Assembly (NCBI GenBank): GCA_030159075.1
Contig: BROG01000030.1
Coordinates: forward strand, 186,001-250,000
Direction of reading: 5' to 3'
DNA length: 64,000 nucleotides
Origin: Atrina japonica
Taxonomy: Eukaryota; Mollusca; Bivalvia; Pterioida; Pinnidae
In this document: positions 51,291 to 63,770 of the stretch, one piece after another
How the letters are laid out: the number at the start of each line of letters is the position of its first letter
How positions within the stretch are numbered: position 1 is the stretch's first letter
The notes under the pieces: model-generated
Databases searched by the model: none
Told to the model about the DNA's origin: nothing
Seen by the model: the letters and a program-made list of their open reading frames with translations, nothing else
Made by a program: the position numbers and the translations under genes

Positions 51291-52528
51291 AGTATGTATC
51301 TTATTTCTTCTCAGCTTTGATACCGAAAACAAATAAAAAACTTAGAAATGAAATAAACAGAAGGCGTGTTCGTATCGTCATCTTTATAAGCGAGAGTAAT
51401 ATGTCTCAAACAAATAAGTATAAAATCGTATAATTATGTCTATGCCAATACGAAGTTTTGCAAATTAGTATAGACATAATGCTGGTAAAATAAATAAAAA
51501 GAATATGGGTTTAGAAATTGATTTTACATTAGTTAGAATTGTGAAATGATAGATTTTTCTAATAATTTTAATTCACATATAATACGCGTAGGCAAATCGT
51601 TTATTCAAAGGACTGCTGATGTTGGACTAATGAAACTCTCTACTGTGCGGAGTCGAAGAAGTTCATTACACGTGCGCGCGAATGACAATGCTGTCCCATG
51701 AGCCGTTTTGAAAGTAGAGCAGTGGGCTGAGGAAAGGATGATTGAACTTTCTGAACTGTTTGCTGGTACATTAAGCTGTGTAAATAGGTATTTTGTCGTT
51801 TAAAGATAACAAATATGTGTTCTGATATGTTATTACAAGTGCATGTGCAGTTTAGCTGTGCACTCTGACTGTGTACAGTGTACATCCATCATTTTGTGAA
51901 GTTTTACTCGCATGCACTGATGGCGAGTGATGTAATCAGTCATGTCTAGGCCTATCATAGAGTGATGTACTGAAAAGGAGAGCATTTAAGTTAAACAAAG
52001 TTTATGTCAAGATATTCCAGGTTATAATGCATCACACAACTCCACAGAGGTCGAATTTAGCAATTCTGTCTCACTACAATAGTCAGCTGTAGACTAGTTG
52101 GAAACAAATTTTACCACGGCACTGGCGCTGTGTGTCCCAGCAAGTTTGGAAAGTTTTTTTATCATTATTGTTATAAATATTTCGGAAAAATGTTGTGTGG
52201 GAACATTATCCATACAGTCATTAAATACACATGTAACCAGGTTAAAAAAGGGTTCACAAGACTCCGCCTGCCAGGTTATATGGATCTTTCTATATGCAAA
52301 TAAGTGGAATACACTGTACTTCAAAACACATTCTATTCTGTTCTGGTGAAAAAAAAACTGCACATATGTATGAACTTTCTTATTTGAGGTCACAATGAAT
52401 ATTTCGCATATCTTACTTCTGATAGGGAACCAATGAAAGCTCTTTATTATTTTCACACTCCTAAAGCAACATACACAAATACAATTAATGCAAAGTCTCA
52501 ATTTTTATACAAGTATTTTAAGCATGAT
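51291..52528. other. no gene seen
   Basis: AT-rich sequence, no clear coding exon. Several ~100-codon frames overlap on both strands near 52094-52500 without recognisable content. Confidence 0.4.
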
Positions 52529-52534
52529 GTAATG

Positions 52535-53456
52535 CAGAGATGTTGAAAGTTTTTCAAACCAACCGGTCAATGGGACCGGTAACTAAACAGAATCAACCGG
52601 TCCAAACAAATTTTTACCGGTCCGACAATTTTTTTCAGTAATCCAACTAATTTAAACATTCATATTTGTACTTACTGAATGATGAAGCAACAACATCAAT
52701 TATAATGCACATGAATATTGTAATTTCCCTTTAAATTTATTCAAATTCGTCCAATTTGTTTAGCCAAACAATATCTGAAATGGGCCTATTGCTTTTGATT
52801 AGGGCATGTACATTATGGACCTTATACTCTAATGATTTTCTGATGGACTCATTTAACGCAATCACTGTGGTGGGCAATACTTTTTCGAGCTGATGCAGCC
52901 TCTCTAGACTGTATAATTTGAACAGAACGCACATGGCAAGGGGATTTCTCATGGTCTATAATGGCTGACAAACGATAATTTTTGGAACCTGAATGAAAAG
53001 TACTGGTTCGCCTGTGTTTCGATGAAGATGAACAAGTCATGCCCTTTTCGTCGTCATGTTTGAGCCATTTATTGTCGTTTAACCATTCTGGCTTACCGGT
53101 AAATTCTCGAGTCGGCCTATTAATTTCATATTTCTTCTTCTTTTCCGAAGAACTCTCTTGCGCTATTGGACGTGTCTTGCCGGGTGTTGTGCCCGAGATA
53201 TATTTAATTGGCCATGAGGCCATGTTGGTTTACTGATATCAATGTCAGTTGGATGTTTGAAATGAGACGCTTTATCCATTAAAATAAAGTTGTTCAAGTG
53301 TTTAAATGACCTAGAGTGAAAAGGACGTTTTGAAAAGAAAACAATTCGAGTCAGAGATTTTACCGGTCATTCGGACCGATCAGTTAGCGTTTCCAACCGG
53401 TCAAAGTCGATTTCAACCGGATTTGCCGGTCGGATCGGTTACTTTCAACATCTCTG
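52535..53456 (-). mobile_element. internally deleted hAT-like element
   Basis: The ends CAGAGATGTTGAAAG (52535) and CTTTCAACATCTCTG (ending 53456) are perfect inverted repeats, flanked by GTAATG at 52529-52534 and 53457-53462. hAT elements normally leave 8 bp, so the 6 visible bases may be a decayed duplication. ACCGGTC/CAACCGG words cluster at both ends. It encodes only the start of a transposase. Confidence 0.75.
52737..53223 (-). pseudogene. N-terminal piece of a hAT (ZNF862/KIAA1586-like) transposase
   Basis: Minus frame from ATG at 53223. After a basic leader come a WLNDNKWLKHDDEKGMTC stretch and TSTFHSGSKNYRLSAIIDHEKSPCH, which match the pattern of the zinc finger (W..F.WL....MfC..C....F..G..NFR...L..H..S..H) in hAT-derived host-like proteins. 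One cysteine of the usual CXXC reads Ser. After a frame change near 52900 it continues with KVHNVHALIKSNRPISDIVWLNKLDE, another family block. The DDE/RNase H core and dimerisation region are absent. It lies inside the 52535-53456 element and is not functional. Confidence 0.6.
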
Positions 53457-53462
53457 GTAATG

Positions 53463-54690
53463 TACATTTTCAGTTATTTCATCAATCCCCGAAAAACAAT
53501 GGACTCTTCTATAAACCAAAGAGAAGACACTGACCTTGTCCAAAATATTCTTTACGGGTGAATGAGTCTAATGAAACATAGTTGAAAATTTTATTAAATA
53601 TTGATAAGATTTTCTTTGAAAACAATTCCCAATCACATTTTTACTTGACATTTTCTTTGGTTTTTTACACTGACTTAAAGGCGGATCAACAGCAAGTCCC
53701 AAGATTTTAGGCCCAAAATCTACCTCCGACTTATAGATTAATTGACTTAATTTTTAAACTTATAGTCGAGTATATATTGTATGTTCTGATAGTTATCTTG
53801 TTTAAGTAGTATTCTTTTCAGAAAAAAATAAATATGACATTTTATTATGTGTCAGTGGCATTGCTGTTGTTTGGAAGTTAAAAGATCAACCAGTCCATTG
53901 GTCACGTTTCATCATTCATGGGTGAACAAGGTGCAGTAGATCTAATTGAATCTTTAAATTCATTAGGAAAAGATAAAATAATTTTTTTACTGTTTTGTTG
54001 TACAAAATAAACCAAGTACAAGTACCAAACAAATGTTGATGTAACTAACTGGAAGCAAATGTAACCCAAGCTGTAACGGTGGCAAGGATGAAATCAGTTA
54101 TTCAGACATCTGCTGACTTAACACTAGGCCTAATACCTGGTAGACGGGTATAGATCCAGCAATGAATGAACAGGGCCAGAGATCAGAAACAAGGAAAATT
54201 CTGAGACAAATTTTATTCTCAAAAGTTAAGAATTTACTCATCTGAGTAAAAAGTGAAAACTCAAGTACCATAAAACGACTCTAGAATTTTCTCAACTGAG
54301 GAAAGATTGTCAAAGGTCAATGTAAATCTTGTCCAGAACATATGTCCCAGTTTATGTCCCAATTCACTTAACTTCGATGTTTAAATATTATTCTAACCAT
54401 AATCTATGGTTAATTATTTAATAACCAACCAAGAGCTATAAAACACGTTAAAAATCAAGTTGGCGGCATGTTTTGTTGTGTAAAAGGGGGAATAGATATA
54501 TACCTTTTTAAAAACATTAAAAAGGTCTTGTAAAATGCCAATACATGACCAAAGTCAGTAATTTATACATGTACATAAGATATGTATAATGTATATAATA
54601 AACGATATTCAAGATACATATAAATTAGTATAAGTACATTAGATAAGTTAAATGACTCGGGACATTCACTGAGGCACACATGGGTGAAAA
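53463..54690. other. no gene seen
   Basis: AT-rich, repeat-poor sequence. A stretch near 54170-54330 (AATTCTGAGACAAATTTTATTCTCAAAAGTTAAGAA...) looks like a dispersed non-coding repeat, but only one copy is in the window. Confidence 0.4.
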
Positions 54691-55706
54691 TAAACGGTTG
54701 CCCGTTCGGGGTTCGAAAAATCCACTCGCCCGCTCGCATTGGCGAGTAAAAAATTGTTTCGGGCGAGTAACTATACATAATGAACTCGCCCATGTGGCGA
54801 GTGCTGACGCCCTACTGAAAATCTGTTTTCCCTTTTAAATTTCGAAACTGATCCATTTCCTTCAATTTTAAGTTCAAAATAGATTAAAATAAACAATTAG
54901 AAACTTAAATAATTATTTTATTGACAATTAAACACTTTAATCTTTACCTCATGGCCGAAAATGTCACAGAACACATCGTGTGTTGACTGCTGATACTTGC
55001 AGTTTGTGGAGGAAGTGGAAGTTGGATGTGTGTAAATAAAAGAACCAATACCGAACCGACCTGAATTTCAGGATTTGGTAAAATAATCATAACACTATAA
55101 TTTGTATAAAAGTTGTAAAATCTTAATTAAATGTAAGTAAATGATAAAAGTGAAAATAGTTACTCAGTACTGTAAATAAAAGTTTTAATGAAAATACAGA
55201 AATGGATAGCTGTTGTTTTCATCCAACAATAGTGAAAACTTACTTTTGTAATTTATCTTGATTTAATAAAACACATAGCAGTAATATCATAAAATAGTAA
55301 TGATAATAATAATTGATTTTAGTAATAATAATGATGCATTTACAGAGATGTAAATGCATCATTCAGAAACAATATATATTGTATATACATGTAAATTTAT
55401 CTATTAAAATAACAATAACTTAAAAAAACAAAATTAAATAAAATATTTTTTTCTTTGTGGGCAAACAGATTTTTATTGTGGGCAACCAAAATTTCAGTCA
55501 AGAATTTGAATTCTAAAAACTTAAAATAATAGCATACAAAAGTTGTAAGATTTTCACACATTTTCCATCTTAATAAGTAGAAAAAAGACAATTTGTCAAA
55601 TAAAGAGTATCATATCTATTAAGTCATATAAGATCTATTTACTTTGAAAAAAAATTTATACGCTCATAACACATTTACTTTGAAATACATGTACTACGTT
55701 TTCATA

Positions 55707-56850
55707 CTTGGGCGAGCGCAAAATGAGTTCGGTTGAGTGGAAGTTATGTAATCACTCGCCCAAAGGGTGAGTGCTTTTATACAAATTTTTCAAACCCTGC
55801 CGTTCACCCGAGGTGACTGAATTTATGATTGGGCGAATTGTTTTACGTACAAAGTCGCCTGTTTGGCGAATTGATTTCAGGAATTTTTTTGCCACATTTG
55901 GGCCCCTTATTCGGTCCATTTCCAGTGTTTTGTGTTTTATTAATTTATTGATATTCTAATAAATATATACAATTGTCTCTGAATGATATACATTGTATTT
56001 GCAAGGAAATTAATTGTAAATGCATTCTGTATTGTCAATATCATTTATATCAATCATTATCATTACTATTTTACAATGTAACTACTGTGTGTTTAAATTG
56101 ATGCAAATTACAAAAGTTTTCATTTTTTAAAACAATATCTATCCATTTTAAGTATCTCATTAAAACTTTATTGATATTCTAATAAATATATACAATTGTC
56201 TCTGAATGATATACATTGTATTTGCAAGGAAATTAATTGTAAATGCATTCTGTATTGTCAATATCATTTATATCAATCATTATCATTACTATTTTACAAT
56301 GTAACTACTGTGTGTTTAAATTGATGCAAATTACAAAAGTTTTCATTTTTTAAAACAATATCTATCCATTTTAAGTATCTCATTAAAACTTGGGCGAGCG
56401 CAAAATGAGTTCGGTTGAGTGGAAGTTATGTAATCACTCGCCCAAAGGGTGAGTGCTTTTATACAAATTTTTCAAACCCTGCCGTTCACCCGAGGTGACT
56501 GAATTTATGATTGGGCGAATTGTTTTACGTACAAAGTCGCCTGTTTGGCGAATTGATTTCAGGAATTTTTTTGCCACATTTGGGCCCCTTATTCGGTCCA
56601 TTTCCAGTGTTTTGTGTTTTATTAATTTATTGATATTCTAATAAATATATACAATTGTCTCTGAATGATATACATTGTATTTGCAAGGAAAATTAATTGT
56701 AAATGCATTCTGTATTGTCAATATCATTTATATCAATCATTATCATTACTATTTTACAATGTAACTACTGTGTGTTTAAATTGATGCAAATTACAAAAGT
56801 TTTCATTTTTTAAAACAATATCTATCCATTTTAAGTATCTCATTAAAACT
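55707..56850 (+). repeat. local X-Y-Y-X-Y duplication
   Basis: Block X (CTTGGGCGAGCGCAAAATG...GTTTTATTAA, ~237 bp) is at 55707-55943 and 56389-56625. Block Y (TTATTGATATTCTAATAAA...CTCATTAAAACTT, ~222 bp) is at 55944-56167, 56168-56388 and 56626-56850. Copies differ by about one base. X carries paired ACTCGCCCAAAGGGTGAGTG palindromes, and a relative lies at 54700-54800 (ACTCGCCC...GGCGAGT). Confidence 0.9.
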
Positions 56851-57215
56851 TTTATTCACAACAACCAGGGTTTTCCCTGGGATTTTTTAAATGAGGAGTC
56901 CATGGACTCCCACAACTACAAAATTAGGAGTCCATTTGGTAAATTAGGAGTCCATTTGCAGTGCACTTCAATTCAACCAGAATTAAACTGAATGTCAATG
57001 TGCACTTGTGTTGTTAATTACAGACATCCCTCTAGGGAAAATATCAACAGTACATGTGGAGCATTTGTTTTCTGATCATAGCTTAATAATGTCGGGAAAG
57101 TGAGTAGTTTTTCCTGCACTCATATTTGAAACAAAACATCGGCGCCATTTTTATACGTTACTGTAACACCATCATAATTTCTTGGTTTGTTCTTGAACAC
57201 TCAAGATTTCCCTTA

Positions 57216-58760
57216 CCGTAATCAGCCGTGTATAATCCGCACTCTTTTCACTCTAAAATTTGTCTCGGGCAGGGGGGTGCGGATAATACAGTACTACAGA
57301 ATCTTAGGACATTTTTTCAGCAGGAACTACTGCATGAGATTCGATGTGGGTGGTAAGCCTGACAAAGTTTTTTCGTAATAACGATGAATGAGTCAATGTA
57401 TATCATCATTATTCCATTGTAAATATTATCATTGCTTATGTATGCGTCTACGGTGACGGTGAATAAATCAATAAATGAATCTTGTTGTCTTTTATTTTTG
57501 TGTGTTTCAGTTTACAAATAGGCTAGACTACACAGGCACTTGTGTAATGCAATCACTTGATCCAGGGCGTTGTGATCGGTGGAATTTGCATAACGCAAGT
57601 GCCGGTGCAAGGCTAGCCTAGTTGCGATGTTTGGTGAGGAAACAGAATAGTACAGTACCTGTTGCTTATCTTCATCATGAAGTTTTGTTATTATTAAAAA
57701 ATAAAACAATCTCAACAAGAATTCTAATAATTATTTCACGCTGGTGAACGACGAAGCGAACAGCCATGTTGTAACTGTAAATGAGGGGGCTAACTGGAAC
57801 AGCAAATATGTAGTATCTTGTAGTTTCGTATTTTCCCATTTATATCATATTATGTAGTTTTGCGTTGTTTGTTTTGAAACAATGACTATACATTAATAAA
57901 TAAAACAATGTTTTCTGGGTGTTTTGTTCTGTGGAGGAATGTTATTTTACACAATTCATACAAAAGGTATATACCAGTAACTGTCTTACTAAAGTGCATC
58001 TACAGTGTAGTACTAAGTTACGGAACATGCCAATTATACAGGTAAGTACGATGATTTAATTTTAAATTGAAAGCATGATAAAAGGTGTAAAATAACACAA
58101 TGCCACACCAAGGTAATTAATGTTTGTTGTCTCCATTCATAATCAATGATGCGTGTAACAGACAACAGTATACATGGGTCTGTATATATATCCCTTTGTT
58201 TCAATAATTACGCTATACCCGCGTATTCTGGATATATAGATCGCTTGTGTACAAGTGCTCGCCGCTAATTAAAATTGTTACAAACTTTTATGTCGCCGAT
58301 TTCCGCAAATATAATATCTATTTCAAATGTTGTTCTAATACATACTATTAATTAAATATATAGGCTACCACGCCAGCAAAAGCAAATGATTGCGCTGTAA
58401 TTAACGGAATGTAAATTTTACAAAGACTTCGACTGATGTTTTGATATTTCTTTTGTTATTTATTTCAAATAATTAATTTGCTTATCATATCCCTTATCTA
58501 ATATCTCGAATATATATATCTAAAATAAATATTTATCTATTTCTTTCAAATACCGATCTGAGAATTTTGAAAATATTTCCGATCGTCATACTGCACTTAT
58601 ACACAATAATAATCAATCTCTCCGACGATTTTCGGCCATATGGCCGTGGAAAAAAGTCAATGCGGATTATACGCACGAACTCCTTTTTTCTCCAAGATCT
58701 GATGCTGAAATGGGGGGTGCGGATAATACGTAAATGCGGATTATACACGACCGATTACAG
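57216..58760. mobile_element. non-autonomous pogo-like element, ~1.5 kb
   Basis: The left end CCGTAATCAGCCGTGTATAA and following TCCGCA pair with the inverse right end (TGCGGATTATACACGACCGATTACAG, ending 58760). TA flanks both ends. Extra GTGCGGATAATAC copies lie near both ends (57285 and 58718). The interior (57300-58640) is AT-rich with no transposase. Confidence 0.6.
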
Positions 58761-58791
58761 TAATTCAATATATGATTATTGTATACATACA

Positions 58792-59029
58792 GGCCTCCGT
58801 GGCCAAGAGGTTAGAGCATTGTGCTTTAAATCACAAGGCCTCTCACCTCTGGTTCGAATCCCGCCAGGGTCATTTCGCATTAAGTGGGAAAGTTTGCCAG
58901 TTTTCTTGCGGAGGGTTGGTGGTCTTTACCCGGGTAACCGGGGTTTCTCCTCCACCAATAAAAACTGGACGCCATCATATGACTGAAAGATTGTTGAGTG
59001 TGGCGTAAAACAAAAAATCAAATCAAAAA
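58792..59029 (+). mobile_element. tRNA-derived SINE, well preserved
   Basis: tRNA-like head with box A TGGCCAAGAGGTTAGAG (58800-58816) and box B GGTTCGAATCC (58851-58861). A conserved body (AGTGGGAAAGTTTGCCAGTT...ACCCGGGTAACCGGGGTTTCTCC) and an A-rich end (ATCAAATCAAAAA) follow. Pol III promoter boxes look intact. The two frames through it are artefacts. Confidence 0.85.
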
Positions 59030-60544
59030 GTATACATACATGTACATTAAAGGATTATAAGAAATCAAATAAAATATAGTTGTTTAAACTACATTTGAAA
59101 TCATATGGAAAATTTATATTAAAAATCTATAAATTGTAATACAATTACATGTTTTTAGAAATATAGATGCAAAACTAAAACGTTACTAAATACATGTAGC
59201 CTACATGATGCCTCAAATTTATTTATTTTAAAATTATATCTATTTTATCCATTTAAAGTATTAAAGTACTTTATCATATGTAAGATTTACATACCCATTT
59301 CTGTAAATAAATCATTTTATATAGCTATCATTAGTACTTTCATTATTATTTTTTAATTTCCATAATTCAAATGAAAGTCGGGTTTGGTATCGCTTCTATA
59401 ATTTATATTTCCGTAAGTACCCATAAAGTGAGGAACGATGTTGTCTTGTTGATTCTAGATCTACAATAGATCTACATTAGAATTTAGAGGTAAAGTTTTT
59501 CCTGTTTTATTATAAATAAAATGATGGATTCAGTTTCTTGTTTTTTTTTCTTGTGAAATTGCAATAGAACATGAGAATTAAGAATGGACATAAAAAAGGA
59601 AGCAAACTGGTAGAAATAGGTCGCAGACATCAAGTATTTAACGCGTCCACTAGGACACGATAGATGCTATTTTAGGCGTCATTTAGGATTTTTACGCGTA
59701 AATATGCAGAATTTTTGCATCAGGGAAAACCCTGCTTGTGTATTTTATATAAATGTGATTATGACAAAATGTACATTTATATGACAAAAAAGAACTTCCA
59801 TATAAATGTACAGGTCTACCAAAGTAAATTGGCACATGTTTACAAACACTAGGAGTCTAAATCAAATTTGTCATCACAAAAGTATTAGAGATTCAGTAAT
59901 GCTGGAGTGCATGCAAGGCAATTATGTTTTACCTGTACAACCTATTTTTGGTATAGTTTTGGTTATTGACTACCCGGATGTGCCTATTACTTTACCTTTA
60001 TACACCTGTACAGGTAGTCCATGTACATGCCTTTTTGCTGACACTGTGTAACTTCTATTTAACTAAAGTTAATATTTTGTTCATCTAAAATTAGGTGGAA
60101 GTGTGTTGAGTTTTCCAGATGCTTACAATGTATTGTGCCAGAAATGCTTAGAAAAATTGTACAGTGATACTTGTATATAATAAACTCCTTAGGGACACAA
60201 GAAAACCAGTCTTTATAGGAAGGTGGTCTTTATATAAAGTTGATTTGTACACAATTGGTACTATTTGGGACAGCAAAAAACGATCTTTATGACCAGTTGG
60301 TCTTTATACACAGGTGGCCGTTAAAGTAGATTTTACTGTTTGTCAAAATTTGTTGCAAATTTCAAATATTTGGAGTAGGATTCACAGTGAAAAAAAGTTA
60401 ATTATTGAGTTTATATAAATGTGATATTATAAACTGCCACTATTGCCTAATGATTTATTGGATTTAAAATATAATTGAGTACAATGTAAATTGCATGTAG
60501 ATATATTGTGTGTTTGAAATTTACATAATTGAAATAAAACTTTA

Positions 60545-61160
60545 TAATTTTTAGCTCATTTGAACCAAAGGTTCAATTGAGCTTTTCAGATTGCCTTTTG
60601 TCCGTCGTCTGTCTGTCTACCCGTAAGCTTTTCACATTTTTGACTTCTCCAAAACTGCTGAAGGGATTTTGATGAAACTTTATACGTAGCAAGAACTCAA
60701 GGTCCTCTAACAAGTTTGTACATTTCGGCCTGATCAGCCTATGTGTGGATCCAGGGTGGGGCAAAAGAGGCCCCAGGGTGTATCTCTCTTTAAAAATCTT
60801 CTCCTCCAGAACATGAATTGAAAAACTAACTGTATCTGAGTGATCTACATAGATATATTATATGATTCAAGTTTGTTAATTTCGTTGATATCGGGAAAAA
60901 AAATTGTGATGAACTGTATAGGATGTAAGTACTAAAGGTCTTCTACAAAGTTTGGACATTTCAGCCAGATTGGCCCAGGGATGGACCCAGGGTGGGATAA
61001 AAGAGGCCCCAGAGGATACCCCTCTTAAAATAATCTTCTCCAGAATCGCTGCACGAATTCAAGGTGAAGGGCTTCAAATTTTGGCCTATGCTGGGCACTT
61101 ATGGCCATTGAGTAGTGAGGGTTCTTTAATGTGGTGAGCGATGTGAACCATGGGCCTCTT
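60545..61160 (+). repeat. dispersed molluscan-type repeat (TTAGCTCATTTGAACC...GGGCCTCTTGTT)
   Basis: Starts AGCTCATTTGAACCAAAGGTTC and ends GTGAGCGATGTGAACCATGG then GCCTCTTGTT. It has two internal copies of CCAGGGTGGG(G/A)(C/T)AAAAGAGGCCCCAG and of AATC(T/A)TCTCC(T)CCAGAA. The ending motif is very common in bivalve genomes, from memory. No coding content. Confidence 0.6.
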
Positions 61161-61194
61161 GTTTTCATTGAAATACTGGTAATCATGATTTCAG

Positions 61195-61291
61195 GTGCAC
61201 CCAGTGCACACTATTGTTTTTGTTGTGGAGTGCAAACATCGTAGAAGACATGAGGATCTTACTTTACCATTTCCCATCGAATTTGTTTTAG
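61195..61291 (+). CDS. candidate small internal exon, unassigned
   Basis: An open 97-nt stretch between an acceptor-like ATGATTTCAG and a donor-like TTTTAG|GTAAAA. It reads HPVHTIVFVVECKHRRRHED then LTLPFPIEFVLG in one frame. The charge pattern looks coding, but I recognise no family, and no neighbouring exon could be placed with confidence in the repeat-rich flanks. Weak support. Confidence 0.22.
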
Positions 61292-61539
61292 GTAAAATCA
61301 GTGAGGATTAATATTTGATATACAAATTCCTTGAAATGAATAGAATATTATTATGGTGTTTATCTTTTATGTCTAAATATACACATGTAGGACAACAAAT
61401 GAATAATAATTATGGGTGTGGAGAGTTTAAGTGTACAGGTACAATGTAATTAATCTGTACCTGCTGTTATGTACCTACCTGTACCTAGCCACAACAGATT
61501 CCTTTGTAATTACCCCTATGAAATTACACCTGTCACTGT

Positions 61540-62580
61540 TTGTTCTAATGACATTACATGTAGTTAATAAACAGGGTTATCAATCTGTGGTCCTGATGAT
61601 AATTACACCTGTCACTGTCTGTTCTAATGACATTAGTTAATAAACAGGATTATCAATCTGTGGTCCTGATGATAATTACACCTGTCACTGTCTGTTCTAA
61701 TGACATTAGTTAATAAACAGGATTATCAATCTGTGGTCCTGATGATAATTACACCTGTCACTGTCTGTTCTAATGACATTAGTTAATAAACAGGGTTATC
61801 AATCTGTGGTCCTGATGATAATTACACCTGTCTCTGTCTGTTCTAATGACATTAGTTAATAAACAGGGTTATCAATCTGTGGTCCTGATGATAATTACAC
61901 CTGTCACTGTCTGTTCTAATGACATTAGTTAATAAACAGGGTTATCAATCTGTGGTCCTGATGATAATTACACATGACATTAGTTAATAAACAGGGTTAT
62001 CAATCTGTGGTCCTGATGATAATTACACCTGTCTCTGTCTGTTCTAATGACATTAGTTAATAAACAGGGTTATCAATCTGTGGTCCTGATGATAATTACA
62101 CCTGTCACTGTTTGTGGTTGATAATAATTTCTAATGACATTAGTTAATAAACAGGGTTATCAATCTGTGGTCCTGATGATAATTACACCTGTCACTGTCT
62201 GTTCTAATGACATTAGTTAATAAACAGGATTATCAATCTGTGGTCCTGATGATAATTACACCTGTCGCTGTCTGTTCTTGATGATAATTACTAATGACAT
62301 TAGTTAATAAACAGGGTTATCAATCTGTGGTCCTGATGATAATTACACCCTGTCACTGTCTGTTCTAATGACATTAGTTAAATAAACAGGGTTAATTACA
62401 CCTGTCGCTATCAATCTGTGGTCCTGATGATAATTACACCAGTCTCTGTCTGTTCTAATGACATTAGTTAATAAACAGGGTTATCAATCTGTGGTCCTGA
62501 TGATAATTACACCTATCTCTGTCTGTTCTAATGACATTAGTTAATAAACAGGGTTATCAATCTGTGGTCCTGATGATAAT
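61540..62580 (+). repeat. 73-bp minisatellite, ~14 copies
   Basis: The unit contains TTCTAATGACATTAGTTAAT, AAACAGG(G/A)TTATCAATCTG and TGGTCCTGATGATAATTAC then ACCTGTC(A/T)CTGTCTG. The period is 73 bp (for example 61681 to 61754). Some units are shortened or carry a small GATAATAATT insertion (near 61975, 62120, 62280 and 62400). Confidence 0.95.
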
Positions 62581-62869
62581 TTGGAAGAATCTGAAGATAT
62601 GATTGACTTATGTAACAAAGGCACTTAAGACATGGATTAATATTTCAAAACAAGAGAGGCACCCTGTGATCCTTGACTTAAAATATTGTTAGTAAAACAA
62701 TTATGTTACAGTGCATTCCATATTGTATATATACTGGTACATGTATACAATGTATGTGTACAAGTAATGCATGTACATGTATATGAAATGTTTGGAAAAA
62801 TGAGATTTTAATTTTATTTGGATAAGTTGATTTATGGAACATGTGAACTTTTTTTTTTTGGCTCGCATA

Positions 62870-63770
62870 ACCTGGCGTCATCAGCGTCTGTAGACAAAGC
62901 TTTCACCTGGCTATAACTTTTTAACCACAAGGGACGGGGCTCTGACATTTTACATATAGATTTCTTATGAGGAAAGCATGTACCTTGACTTTTAACCAAG
63001 TGACTTGACCTACTTTTCAAAAACTTTAAACTTGGCCAAAGCTTTTAAACCATGAGGGATAGGGCTTTGATATTTTGCATATGAATTTCTTATGACCATC
63101 TAGCTTTCATCTGGTTCCTTGACCTTTGACCTAGTGACTTTGAACTTTGACCTACTTTTCAATAACTTTAACCTTGGCTATATCTTTAAAACCATGAGGG
63201 ATAGGGCTTTGATATTTCACATATATATTTCTTATGACCACAGCTTTCATTTGGTACCTTGGATTTTGACCTAGTGACCTTGACCTTGGACGTTGAACCA
63301 CTTTTCAAAAACTTTAACTTTGGCTATATCTTTTAAACCATGAGGGATAGGGGTTTGATATTTCGCATATAAATTTCTTATGGCCATCTAGCTTTCATTT
63401 AGTTCTTTGACCTAGTGACTTTGAACTTTGACCTACTTTTCAATAACTTTAACCTTGGCTATATCTTTAAAACCATGATAGATAGGGCTTTGATATTTCA
63501 CATATACATTTCTTATGACCACAGCTTTCATTTGGTACCTTGACTTTTGACCTAGTGACCTTGACCTTGGACATTGAACCACTTTTCAAAAACTTTAAAT
63601 TTGACTATAGCTTTTAAACCATGAGGGATAGAGCTTTGATATTTCACATAAATATTTCTTATGACCAGAGCCTTAATTTGTTACCTTGACTTTTTACCTA
63701 GTGAACTTGACTTGGACTTCGACGTACAGTACTTTTGAAAATTTTTAATCTGATCTGAAGGAATCAAAAT
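62870..63770 (+). repeat. TGACCTTTGACCTAGTGAC-rich array
   Basis: An imperfect ~140/280-bp repeat with AAACCATGAGGGATAGGGCTTTGATATTTC(A/G)CATAT, TTCTTATGACCA, AGCTTTCAT.TGGTACCTTGAC and TGACCTAGTGAC(C/T)TTGA(A/C)C. TGACCTTTGACCT, a perfect DR1 half-site pair, occurs near 63122. No gene; 63771-64000 is also empty. Confidence 0.85.

Noticed and set aside
58792..58865. A genuine tRNA gene
   Set aside because: Boxes A and B are good, but the acceptor stem does not close, and the same body and A-rich tail recur at other loci, so it is a SINE head.
56866..59735. A large element bounded by CAGGGTTTTCCCTG and CAGGGAAAACCCTG (56866-56879 and near 59722)
   Set aside because: The words are inverted, but no target duplication flanks them, and a pogo-like element and a SINE lie between. 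They are probably ends of separate old insertions.
61540..62580. CRISPR-like array
   Set aside because: The whole 73-bp unit repeats with no unique spacers, in a eukaryotic sequence.
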